The position numbers and the translations under genes were made by a program. 5,945 bases of DNA, from positions 1-5,945 of the forward strand of contig JALVFB010000008.1 in assembly GCA_027030295.1 (NCBI GenBank), written 5' to 3'. Below the pieces are notes generated by a model, which saw only the letters and a program-made list of their open reading frames with translations, was not told the DNA's origin and searched no databases. Positions 1 to 5,878 of the stretch are shown here, one piece after another. The DNA comes from Hyphomicrobiales bacterium. GTDB taxonomy: Bacteria; Pseudomonadota; Alphaproteobacteria; Rhizobiales; Aestuariivirgaceae. The number at the start of each line of letters is the position of its first letter. Position 1 is the first letter of the stretch.

Positions 1-2808
1 TTCCTTGCGCGGTTTGCGTGGCGTGGCCTTCGCCTTGCGTGGTGGCCTGCCGCCCTTGCCTGGCTTCGGGCCGTGCTTGCCCTTCGCTGCGCCGCGCTTG
101 CGCTTGCGGAACGGCCCGGTGCCGTCCGGCCACCAGACGACGATTTCCACTTCCTCCGGCCCGGCCTGTTCGGCCTCGGCCCGTTTCGCCTCCGCCTCAT
201 GCGATGTTGCGGCCTCTGCCTGTTCGGTCTGTTCAGGCCGTTCGGCGGCGGGTGTTTCCGCATTCGCCGGTTCTGCCGCTGGGGGGGCAGCCGCTTCGGT
301 CTTCTCCTCGGCGGGCCGCTCTTCGGAAGCGGCTTCCGCCGGCTTTTCCTCCGGCGTCTTCTTTACCTTCACCTTGCGGTGTTCGGGGCGATAGCCCAGC
401 GTTTGCAACACGGCGGCGAAATCCTCGCCGGAGCAGCCGATGAGCGACATCATGTCGGGGATCACGGTGAAGCCGCCGCCTTCCACGGAACCTTCGGGCC
501 GTTCCTCGCCGGTGAAGCGCGGTTTCCAGAACACGCGGTCGCGGATCATGTCGCCGAGGCGCTCCAGCATGTCCACGCGCACCGCGCGCCGGCCACAGGG
601 GCGATAGCCCGCCACCAACGCGAAGCCTTCGGGCCAGCCCTCGTCCAGCGGCACGGAAGTGAGGCCATTGGCCGGCGGCGGCGGCAGGTCGTCGAGCCTT
701 TCGCCACGCTTTTCGCGCCACAGCTTCCACAGCACCAGCCGGGCCTGGGTGGGAGCGGGCTTGAGCAGGGCGGGAATGAAGACATGATGGGCGCCGAAAC
801 GCACGCCGTGCTTGCGCAAGGGCGCGCGCAAGTCCTGATCGAGCTGTTTCACGTCTTCGGCCACCTCCTCGCGGGGCAGCACGCCCAGCGCCTCCACCAG
901 CCGGAAGGCCAGGCCGCGGGCCAGGCCCCTTATCTCCTCCTCGTTGTCTTCGGCGAGGGCGAAGAGTGGCGCCAGCAGCTCCTGCAGGCGGCGGGAGACG
1001 AACTTTTCCAGGCGCTTGAGCACCATGTCGCGCTCCGCCCCGGCCAGCGCGTCGTCGGCCAGCACGCGCACGGCGGGGCGCAGAATGTCCGCGCCCGGCG
1101 CCAGACGGCCAATGGGGTGCCCCTGCCACAGAATGTCGCCGTGGGCGTCGAGAGTGAAATCGCCGTCCGGCGCGGCCATGATGGCCTGGGCACGGTCGGA
1201 AAGGGCGCGGGCCACGGCCTTCTGCGCCGCGTTGCTCCAGGCGCGGGCGTGTTCGCCGCTCTGCGCCGCGCCGTCGGCGATGTAGCGCAGGCCCTCGATG
1301 CGCCCCACGTGCGCGCCTTCCACCTCCACGTTGCCTTCGTCGTCCACGCTCGACATCAGCACGTCCCTCTCCCGCAGTTTCTTCAGCAGCACGGATGTCC
1401 GCCGGTCGATGAACCGGTTGGTCAGCCGCTCGTGCAGGGCGTCGGAGAGCCGGTCTTCCACCGCCCGGGTGCGTTCGCGCCAGTGGGCGGCGTTTTTCAG
1501 CCAGCGCCCGCGGTTGGCGACGAACGTCCACGTTCTCACATGCGCGATGCGATTTGACAAGGTGTCTATGTCGCCTTCCGTGCGCTCGCAGCGCGCCACC
1601 TGCCTGGCCAGCCAGTCCTCGTCGATGACGCCGGCGGGAGAGCGCAAAAAGCGGTAGATGCGGGCGATGAGGGCGGCGTGATCGGCGCCGGTGATGTTGC
1701 GGTAGTCGGGCAACTGGCAGGCTTCCCACAGCAGCTCCACGGCTTCCGGCGAATCGGTCAGCGCCATGATCTCGTCGTTGCGGGAGAGCAGCTCCAGCGC
1801 CGCCACGTCGGTGGCCATGGGGGCGCGCATAAGCCCGGTGCGGTTGGGCGTGGCCATGAGCGAGGCCAGCAGGTGCTTCACGGAGCGGAAGTTCAGGTTG
1901 CGATTGCGCCATTGCACATGGCGCACGGGTGGGAAGCGGTGTTCTTCCAGCGCCAGCGCGGTTTCGGCGTCAAACGGTTCGGCATGCGCCGTCACCCCGA
2001 AGGTGCCGTCGTTCAGGTAACGCCCGGCGCGGCCGGCGATCTGGCCCAGCTCGGCGGTGGTCAGCTCGCGGAAACGGTAGCCGTCGAACTTGCGGGTGGC
2101 GGCGAAGGCCACGTGCTCGATGTCCATGTTCAGCCCCATGCCGATGGCGTCCGTGGCCACCAGCCAGTCCACCTCGCCGGACTGATACAATGCCACCTGC
2201 GCGTTGCGGGTGCGGGGCGACAGCGCGCCCATGACCACCGCCGCGCCGCCGCGGGTGCGGCGGATCAGCTCGGCGATGGAATAGACCATGTCGGCGGAAA
2301 AGGCGACGATGGCGCTGCGCGGGGGCAGGCGGGTGAGCTTCTTCGGCCCGGCATAGGAAAGGGTGGAAAGGCGCGGGCGGGAGCGGAACTCCACCTCCGG
2401 CAGCAGGCTCTTCAGCAGCGGCTTCATGGTATCCGCGCCCAAAAGCCAGGTTTCCTCGCGGCCGCGGGCGTGGAGGATGCGGTCGGTGAACACGTGCCCG
2501 CGCTCGAAGTCCGCGGCCAGCTGCACTTCGTCGATGACCATGCAATCGACGGGGATGGACAGCGGCATGGCCTCCACGGTGCAGACGTAATAGCGGGCGC
2601 GTTCGGGCCAGATCTTTTCCTCGCCGGTGATGAGGGCCACCTGCAGGCCGCCGACGCGCGCCACCAGCCGGTCGTATATCTCGCGCGCCAGCAGACGCAG
2701 CGGCAGGCCGATCATGCCGGTGGGGAAGGTGAGCATGCGCTCCACCGCCATGTGGGTCTTGCCGGTGTTGGTGGGGCCAAGCAGGGCGATGAGGCGTTTC
2801 GTGCGCAT
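1..2808 (-). CDS. SUV3-like superfamily 2 ATP-dependent RNA/DNA helicase (C-terminal end cut off by window edge)
   Basis: The reading frame is open from the ATG at 2808 to base 1, giving 936 codons with no stop in the window. An in-frame TGA only five codons upstream (2821-2823) leaves 2808 as the earliest start. Helicase motifs appear in order: Walker A GPTNTGKTH (residues 11-19), DEVQ (93-96) followed by the SUV3-type DFERGHVFTDRIL stretch, motif V ATDAIGMGLN (218-227) and motif VI QIAGRAGR (256-263). Together these match the Suv3/MgpS-like branch of superfamily 2. Mitochondrial SUV3 unwinds RNA in a degradosome; the substrate of the bacterial relatives is unclear, so an RNA role is inferred. 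Residues from about 300 to 810 form a largely helical extension. Residues 817-885 are Ala/Glu/Pro-rich and probably disordered, and about 900-936 are strongly basic. No strong Shine-Dalgarno is visible. The gene stands alone at its 5' side, behind a 526-base gap. Confidence 0.93.
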   Translation of the reverse strand, partial: MRTKRLIALLGPTNTGKTHMAVERMLTFPTGMIGLPLRLLAREIYDRLVARVGGLQVALITGEEKIWPERARYYVCTVEAMPLSIPVDCMVIDEVQLAADFERGHVFTDRILHARGREETWLLGADTMKPLLKSLLPEVEFRSRPRLSTLSYAGPKKLTRLPPRSAIVAFSADMVYSIAELIRRTRGGAAVVMGALSPRTRNAQVALYQSGEVDWLVATDAIGMGLNMDIEHVAFAATRKFDGYRFRELTTAELGQIAGRAGRYLNDGTFGVTAHAEPFDAETALALEEHRFPPVRHVQWRNRNLNFRSVKHLLASLMATPNRTGLMRAPMATDVAALELLSRNDEIMALTDSPEAVELLWEACQLPDYRNITGADHAALIARIYRFLRSPAGVIDEDWLARQVARCERTEGDIDTLSNRIAHVRTWTFVANRGRWLKNAAHWRERTRAVEDRLSDALHERLTNRFIDRRTSVLLKKLRERDVLMSSVDDEGNVEVEGAHVGRIEGLRYIADGAAQSGEHARAWSNAAQKAVARALSDRAQAIMAAPDGDFTLDAHGDILWQGHPIGRLAPGADILRPAVRVLADDALAGAERDMVLKRLEKFVSRRLQELLAPLFALAEDNEEEIRGLARGLAFRLVEALGVLPREEVAEDVKQLDQDLRAPLRKHGVRFGAHHVFIPALLKPAPTQARLVLWKLWREKRGERLDDLPPPPANGLTSVPLDEGWPEGFALVAGYRPCGRRAVRVDMLERLGDMIRDRVFWKPRFTGEERPEGSVEGGGFTVIPDMMSLIGCSGEDFAAVLQTLGYRPEHRKVKVKKTPEEKPAEAASEERPAEEKTEAAAPPAAEPANAETPAAERPEQTEQAEAATSHEAEAKRAEAEQAGPEEVEIVVWWPDGTGPFRKRKRGAAKGKHGPKPGKGGRPPRKAKATPRKPRKE

Positions 2809-2839
2809 GAATATGCCGTTTCAATTCGAGACGGGTGTT

Positions 2840-2881
2840 AACGATTGGAACCCATTGGCGAACAGGAGGCGTTCGAATCAC
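2840..2881. repeat. Imperfect direct repeat, copy 1, containing dyad CGAAC-N7-GTTCG
   Basis: This 42-base segment matches 3085-3125 at about 30 positions with one gap. The conserved blocks are AACGAT, GGCGAAC and GTTCGAATCAC, and the last two keep the same spacing in both copies. Inside is the inverted repeat CGAAC (2859-2863) and GTTCG (2871-2875) around seven bases. A further GAAC lies at 2848-2851. It sits 32-73 bases upstream of the helicase start codon, where a repressor or activator site would be expected. A binding protein is inferred, not known. Confidence 0.5.
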
Positions 2882-3005
2882 TTTCCGGGCCGTTTTCGCG
2901 GGATGTTCATGGCGTCTGCGGGAGATTTCGCCGCATGATGATTGTGTTTCCCTCCGGCGATGCATCCGATGCGCGCATATTGTGGCCTTCTGGCGGCGGT
3001 GAAAA

Positions 3006-3054
3006 GTTAATTCGGCGGAACGTTCACAGGACGCTTTCCTGCCGAAAGGTTAAT
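3006..3054. other. Imperfect hairpin flanked by GTTAAT direct repeats
   Basis: TTCGGC (3011-3016) pairs with GCCGAA (3041-3046). The stem continues as GGAA (3017-3020) with TTCC (3036-3039) after one bulged T. GTTAAT occurs immediately outside on both sides (3006-3011 and 3049-3054). There is no T run on either strand, so it is not a typical intrinsic terminator. It may be part of an untranslated leader, a small RNA or a protein-binding site. Its significance is uncertain. Confidence 0.3.
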
Positions 3055-3084
3055 GGCGTTGTGGCGGTTTTCGCCGTCCTTTGC

Positions 3085-3125
3085 AACGATATGAATCGAT
3101 GGCGAACGGAGCATGTTCGAATCAC
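3085..3125. repeat. Imperfect direct repeat, copy 2, containing dyad CGAAC-N7-GTTCG
   Basis: This is the second copy of the repeat at 2840-2881, in the same orientation and about 245 bases away. The dyad arms are CGAAC (3103-3107) and GTTCG (3115-3119). Here GAAT (3093), GAAC (3104) and GTTC (3115) start exactly 11 bases apart, about one helical turn, which suits protein contacts on one DNA face. The seven central bases differ between copies while the arms are kept, as expected for an operator. No gene start lies close to this copy. Confidence 0.5.
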
Positions 3126-3259
3126 CATCACTGGCCATTTTTGCTGTTTGTTCACGCGATATATGGGGGATGATCGCGCCCGGCGCCACAAGCGGGGCGA
3201 GGGAGCGCGCATCCCGCGTCAACCATTCCGTCCCATTTTGAAACGGTGTGCGGCGGGGC

Positions 3260-3288
3260 TTGTCAAAGCGGGCGGTTGCGCGTATCTG
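3260..3288 (+). promoter_or_regulatory. Probable sigma70-type promoter of tRNA-Thr
   Basis: TTGTCA (3260-3265) and TATCTG (3283-3288) are separated by exactly 17 bases. The -35 matches TTGACA in five of six positions, while the -10 match is weaker. Transcription would start near 3295, giving a precursor leader of about 40 bases before the mature tRNA at 3335. The position and orientation fit a single tRNA transcription unit. Confidence 0.45.
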
Positions 3289-3334
3289 TGCGGTGTCCGG
3301 CAGGCCATGGGCGCGGCCGGGCGATGTTCCGCGG

Positions 3335-3410
3335 GCCGGCGTAGCTCAGCTGGTAGAGCAACGCATTCGTAATGCGTGGGTCGGGGGTTCAAGTCCCTCC
3401 GCCGGCACCA
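3335..3410 (+). tRNA. tRNA-Thr with anticodon CGT
   Basis: A complete 76-base cloverleaf with an encoded 3' CCA. The seven-base-pair acceptor stem is GCCGGCG (3335-3341) with CGCCGGC (3400-3406), followed by discriminator A3407 and CCA (3408-3410). The D arm has the usual GCTC..GGTAGAGC sequence. The anticodon stem is ACGCA/TGCGT around loop TTCGTAA (3366-3372), with anticodon CGT at 3368-3370, which reads the threonine codon ACG. The T arm is GGGGG/CCCTC with one G-T pair around TTCAAGT (3388-3394). It appears to be a single-gene unit converging on irr. Confidence 0.98.
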
Positions 3411-3438
3411 TTCCCCCATTTTCAGGAAAGGGATTGTC

Positions 3439-3465
3439 CAGGAGAGCGAAGGGTTCGCTCGCCTG
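3439..3465. terminator. Hairpin between convergent tRNA-Thr and irr, possible bidirectional terminator
   Basis: CAGGAGAGCGAA (3439-3450) pairs with TTCGCTCGCCTG (3454-3465) around the loop GGG, giving 12 positions with one A/C mismatch. It lies 29 bases after the tRNA and 11 bases after the irr stop codon, so it could end transcripts from both sides. Neither strand has a clear T tract after the stem. Termination may therefore be weak or factor-assisted, or the hairpin may act as a 3' stabiliser. Confidence 0.5.
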
Positions 3466-3475
3466 AACAGACCGA

Positions 3476-3898
3476 TCAGCCTTCGTCGGCGAGGCGGATG
3501 ATGATGTCCACGCCCTTCACCCGCTTGCCCCGCGGCAGGGAGGGCAGGGCGGAGAGATCAATCTGGTCGGCCGGAATGTCGATGAGGCGGTCGCTGTCTT
3601 CCACGTAGAAATGATAATGCTCGGCTGTGTTGGTGTCGTAGAAGGTGTAGTTGCCGTTGGTGACCACCTGGCGCAACAGGCCGGCCTCGGTGAACTGGTT
3701 GAGCGTGTTGTAGATGGTGGCCAGCGACACGGACAGACCGGCCTCGCGCGCCTCGCGGTGCAGTTGCTCGGCGGTCAGATGGCGATGGCCGCGACCGAAC
3801 AACAGCCCGGCCAGCGCCAGGCGCTGGCGCGTGGGGCGCAGGCCCGCCTCGCGCAGGCGTTCCTCGATGTTGTTCAGCAGATCAGTGGTCATCGGCAT
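3476..3898 (-). CDS. irr: Iron response regulator Irr, Fur family
   Basis: A 140-residue Fur-superfamily transcription factor, near normal Irr length. The N-terminal winged helix contains LRPTRQRLALAGLLF (20-34), RHLTAEQLH (39-47) and SLATIYNTLNQFTEAGLL (58-75), all close to rhizobial Irr. The C-terminal dimerisation/metal region has YDTNTAEHYHFYVE (87-100). There is no cysteine anywhere, so both the CxxC structural zinc sites of classical Fur and the Cys-Pro heme motif of Bradyrhizobium Irr are absent. Irr in characterised Alphaproteobacteria acts under iron limitation on heme and iron genes and is controlled by heme status; that role is inherited from the family. The usual HHH motif reads H94-Y95-H96 here. 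A second ATG at 3892 (MTTDLL) is a possible start, and no strong Shine-Dalgarno decides between them. A Fur-box-like site lies 41 bases upstream. Confidence 0.9.
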   Translation of the reverse strand: MPMTTDLLNNIEERLREAGLRPTRQRLALAGLLFGRGHRHLTAEQLHREAREAGLSVSLATIYNTLNQFTEAGLLRQVVTNGNYTFYDTNTAEHYHFYVEDSDRLIDIPADQIDLSALPSLPRGKRVKGVDIIIRLADEG

Positions 3899-3938
3899 GC
3901 CGCGTCAAAGGTCTTTCCAAGGGGTTCTTAACATGAAA

Positions 3939-3953
3939 TGAGAATAATATGCA
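3939..3953. promoter_or_regulatory. Fur/Mur-box-like operator over the irr promoter
   Basis: TGAGAATAATATGCA at 3939-3953 resembles the degenerate 7-1-7 Fur box TGAGAATNATTTGCA, with one mismatch as I remember that consensus. It fits the palindromic TGATAAT-N-ATTATCA less well (10 of 14). On the minus strand it covers TATTAT (3949-3944), the best -10 candidate for irr, with no good -35. Bound protein would block irr transcription. In rhizobia irr is known to be repressed by Fur/Mur in response to manganese, so this is a reasoned guess. The rest of the 180-base gap 3899-4078 shows no gene. It holds only a weak CCGGC/GCCGG stem at 3992-4010 near the end of the dehydrogenase. Confidence 0.5.
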
Positions 3954-4078
3954 AATCTTTCAACCGGCTTCGTTTTTCAGGATGCGAGATGCCGGCAATG
4001 CGGACGCCGGGATATTCCGCCCGTCATCGCGGCCATCACTCGGGACAGGCCTGGCGGCGTTCGGCGTCGTGCAGGGCA

Positions 4079-4966
4079 TCAAGCCTTTTCGGCGGGTTCG
4101 CCGGTGGCGGCCTCTTTTTTCTCCATGGCCTTTTTCCGCGGCAGGGCGGGGCGGGACGGCGTGCGCAAGCCGGTGAAAAAGGCGTTTATCCGGCGCAGCG
4201 CGGCGCGCGGCAGCAAGCGGGTGGCCTGGATGGAGAGCTTGTTCATCAGCCCCGGCACGATGATGGCGCGGCCTTCCTTGAACCCCTGCCAACCGTCGCG
4301 GGCCACCCCACCGGGGGATGACATGGGCAGCAGGCGCAGCAACGGCGTCTTCCGCATGCCGGCGGTGGCCTGAAATCCCGTCTTCACCGGGCCGGGACAG
4401 AGGGCGGAGATGGTCAGGCCGTCGGATTGCAACTCCGCCGCCAGGGCCTCGGTGAAGGACAGCACATGGGCCTTGGTGGCGTAATAGACGGCCATGCCGG
4501 GGCCGGGCATGAAGGCGGCGGTGGAGGCGAGGTTGATGACGCCGCCGGCCTTTTGCGCGCGCATGTGCGGCAACAGGCGCAGGGTGAGGTCGGTGGTGGC
4601 GCGCACGTTCAAATCGATCATCGCCAGCTGACGTTCGCGCGGCAGCGCCGTGGCCGGGCCGGCGAGGCCGAAGCCGGCGGCGTTGATGAGCACGTCCGGT
4701 GCGAAGCCGCGCGCCCGCAGGCGCTGCATGAGGCGATCGGTGGCTTGCGGCTGCGCCAGGTCGAGAGGAAAGGCCTGGGCCTGCACACCGTATTCGGCAT
4801 GCACCACGCCGGCCACCCGGTTCAGTTCCTCCTCGCGCCGGGCCACGAGGAACAGGTCCCAGCCTTCTTCCGCCAGGATGCGGGCGAAGGCCTCGCCGAT
4901 GCCGCCGGAGGCGCCGGTGACGAGCGCGCGTTTCGGCCCCGTTCGTGTCCAGATGGCGTTGCTCAT
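4079..4966 (-). CDS. Classical short-chain dehydrogenase/reductase (SDR, DltE/YqjQ-like), cytoplasmic NAD(P)-dependent oxidoreductase
   Basis: A 295-residue protein with the full set of classical SDR signatures. The cofactor motif is TGASGGIG (17-24) and Arg43-Arg44 follow the second strand, favouring NADPH. D69 sits in PLDL and NAAG is at 95-98. The catalytic tetrad is N120, S148, Y161 and K165 (YYATK), followed by PGPVKT (191-196). The protein is longer than the usual 250-280 residues because of a C-terminal extension ending in a charged Lys/Glu/Ala tail (about 272-295), which has no visible membrane segment. The substrate cannot be inferred; SDRs of this group reduce or oxidise diverse carbonyls and alcohols. 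The start at 4966 is supported by GGAGG five bases upstream. The gene is divergent from the DUF695-RraB gene. A 180-base gap containing a Fur-like box separates it from irr, so co-transcription with irr is unlikely to be its main mode. Confidence 0.92.
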   Translation of the reverse strand: MSNAIWTRTGPKRALVTGASGGIGEAFARILAEEGWDLFLVARREEELNRVAGVVHAEYGVQAQAFPLDLAQPQATDRLMQRLRARGFAPDVLINAAGFGLAGPATALPRERQLAMIDLNVRATTDLTLRLLPHMRAQKAGGVINLASTAAFMPGPGMAVYYATKAHVLSFTEALAAELQSDGLTISALCPGPVKTGFQATAGMRKTPLLRLLPMSSPGGVARDGWQGFKEGRAIIVPGLMNKLSIQATRLLPRAALRRINAFFTGLRTPSRPALPRKKAMEKKEAATGEPAEKA

Positions 4967-5102
4967 GGCGTCCTCCGTTTACCTCTTGCGAACCACGGCG
5001 GCAATTTCCCATGCGAACCGGTGCATTTGCAAGCGGGCTTTAAGAGCCATGGGCGAAGATGTGGTCACATGATGACGATATTTTCGGGGATGGAGTAGCG
5101 CC
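4967..5102. promoter_or_regulatory. Divergent promoter region with palindrome and short direct repeats
   Basis: This 136-base region must drive both the leftward dehydrogenase and the rightward DUF695-RraB gene. It contains the perfect inverted repeat ATGTG-GT-CACAT (5059-5070), 33 bases before the rightward start codon. TGCGAACC occurs twice (4987-4994 and 5012-5019, starts 25 bases apart) and there is a small GGCT/AGCC stem at 5036-5048. Good ribosome binding sites are seen on both sides: GGAGG before the dehydrogenase and GGAG seven bases before the ATG at 5103. I could not assign a convincing -35/-10 pair on either strand. Confidence 0.4.
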
Positions 5103-5849
5103 ATGCATTGCGAATGGGAGACCTGTTTCGTCGAGATCGCCGGCAAGCCGGCCATCCTGCGCTGTGATACGGCGGCGGGAAGGGAGCTGGCGCAGATCGA
5201 TGCGCCGAATCTGTTGCAGGTGCAACTGGAGCTGGAGGGGCCCGACGCCGATGGGCTGCCGGGGCCGCAGGATCGGGAACGGGTGCGTGACCTGGGGCGC
5301 GAACTGCGGGAGTGGCTGGCGGCCGTTGGCGGCCGCCTGGTGGCGGAGCTGACCGGCAACGGGCTGCATTCGTGGTTCTTCTACGTGCCATGTGGCTGGC
5401 TGGAGGGGGCCAATCTGGTGCATCGCATCGGGCTGAGGCGCGGGGTGTCGCTGGGCGTGGAGATGCGTCCGGATGCACGACACAAGGTATATGAGGCGCT
5501 GTTGCCGACGGAAAACGAGACGCGCCGCACGCGCAACCTGCAGGCGCTTTCCGCGCTGATGGAGCGCGGCGACGATCTGCGTCAGCCGCGGCCGGTGGAG
5601 CACGCGGTGCGCTTCGACAACCGCACGCAGGCGGTGGCGTTTGCCGACTGGGCGCGGCGGCAGGGATATGTGGTCGTGGGCATGCAGACGCTCGATGGTG
5701 GCGCGGTCGTGTTGCAGTTCCAGCGGGTGATGGCGCCGGAAATGGCGCGGCTGGATGCCGACACCGCCGGGATCATGGCGGCGGCGCGGCAACTGGGTGG
5801 TGTGTATCAGGGCTGGCAGACGGAAGTGCGGCTGGCGCAGGCAGGGTGA
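5103..5849 (+). CDS. DUF695 and RraB two-domain protein (putative ribonuclease E inhibitor family)
   Basis: A 248-residue soluble protein without signal peptide or membrane segment. Residues 1 to about 136 match the DUF695 pattern, opening with WETCFVEIAGKPAIL and including a conserved WFFYVP (91-96). The YEALLPTENETRRTRN stretch (130-145) leads to the second domain. Residues about 145-243 resemble RraB: GDDL, a central hydrophobic FADWARRQGYVVVG segment (180-193), and a closing VYQGWQTEV (234-242) comparable to the YDGWGTYFE end of Escherichia coli RraB. RraB binds RNase E and restrains its activity; whether this fused form does so is inference, and the DUF695 function is unknown to me. The ATG at 5103 has GGAG seven bases upstream, and no alternative is needed. 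It appears monocistronic, with a strong terminator after the stop. Confidence 0.87.
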   Translation: MHCEWETCFVEIAGKPAILRCDTAAGRELAQIDAPNLLQVQLELEGPDADGLPGPQDRERVRDLGRELREWLAAVGGRLVAELTGNGLHSWFFYVPCGWLEGANLVHRIGLRRGVSLGVEMRPDARHKVYEALLPTENETRRTRNLQALSALMERGDDLRQPRPVEHAVRFDNRTQAVAFADWARRQGYVVVGMQTLDGGAVVLQFQRVMAPEMARLDADTAGIMAAARQLGGVYQGWQTEVRLAQAG

Positions 5850-5853
5850 GGAT

Positions 5854-5878
5854 GCCGGGCGCGCTGCATCGCGCCGGC
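5854..5878 (+). other. Second hairpin immediately after the stop codon, overlapping the terminator stem
   Basis: GCCGGGCGCG (5854-5863) pairs with CGCGCCGGC (5870-5878) around CTGCAT, with one bulged G. It begins four bases after the TGA and shares 5876-5878 with the outer arm of the main terminator, so the two cannot both be fully formed. It may be a 3' stabilising stem or a kinetic competitor. No T tract follows directly. Confidence 0.4.

Larger units (their letters stand above)
2809..3334. other. Long intergenic region without a convincing gene
   Basis: This 526-base stretch separates the helicase start from tRNA-Thr and is visibly richer in A/T than its neighbours, especially about 2935-3180. 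Open frames within it lack a good ribosome binding site and resemble no family I know, so I call no gene. It holds two copies of an imperfect repeat with a shared dyad (2840-2881 and 3085-3125), a hairpin flanked by GTTAAT (3006-3054), and a probable tRNA promoter (3260-3288). The helicase promoter should lie in the left part on the minus strand, but I could not pick a clear -35/-10 pair. A small RNA cannot be excluded. Confidence 0.6.

Noticed and set aside
73..1557. 494-codon plus-strand open frame opposite the helicase
   Set aside because: It is His/Gln/Gly-rich antisense translation of a high-GC gene; the minus-strand frame carries all helicase motifs and is continuous.
233..1912. 559-codon minus-strand open frame in another phase of the helicase region
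   Set aside because: Its translation is Arg/Ala/Gly-rich with no domain, and the overlapping helicase frame is intact, so it is not a frameshifted gene.
1678..2841. 387-codon plus-strand open frame
   Set aside because: It is antisense to the helicase ATPase motifs, has low-complexity His/Gly/Ala composition and resembles no known protein.
2871..2881. GTTCGAATC words in the gap as remnants of a tRNA T arm or attachment site
   Set aside because: They match a T-loop consensus, but no paired T stem, acceptor stem or integrase gene is present; a dyad operator explains both copies better.
3007..3222. 71-codon minus-strand open frame in the long gap
   Set aside because: It needs a TTG start, lacks a ribosome binding site and resembles no family; kept only as part of the gene-free gap.
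3219..3419. Minus-strand open frame with RRDLNPRPTHYECVALP-like translation
   Set aside because: This is the well-known spurious protein produced by translating the antisense of a tRNA gene; it overlaps tRNA-Thr completely.
3248..3466. Plus-strand open frame containing GVAQLVEQRIRNAWVGGSSP
   Set aside because: This is the sense-strand translation of the tRNA gene, a common false annotation.
3960..5012. 350-codon minus-strand frame overlapping the dehydrogenase
   Set aside because: It is a shifted-frame shadow; the complete SDR signature set is in the 4079-4966 frame, which has a good ribosome binding site.
5040..5792. 250-codon minus-strand frame opposite the DUF695-RraB gene
   Set aside because: It is a His/Arg/Gln-rich antisense shadow of a gene with clear domains and ribosome binding site.
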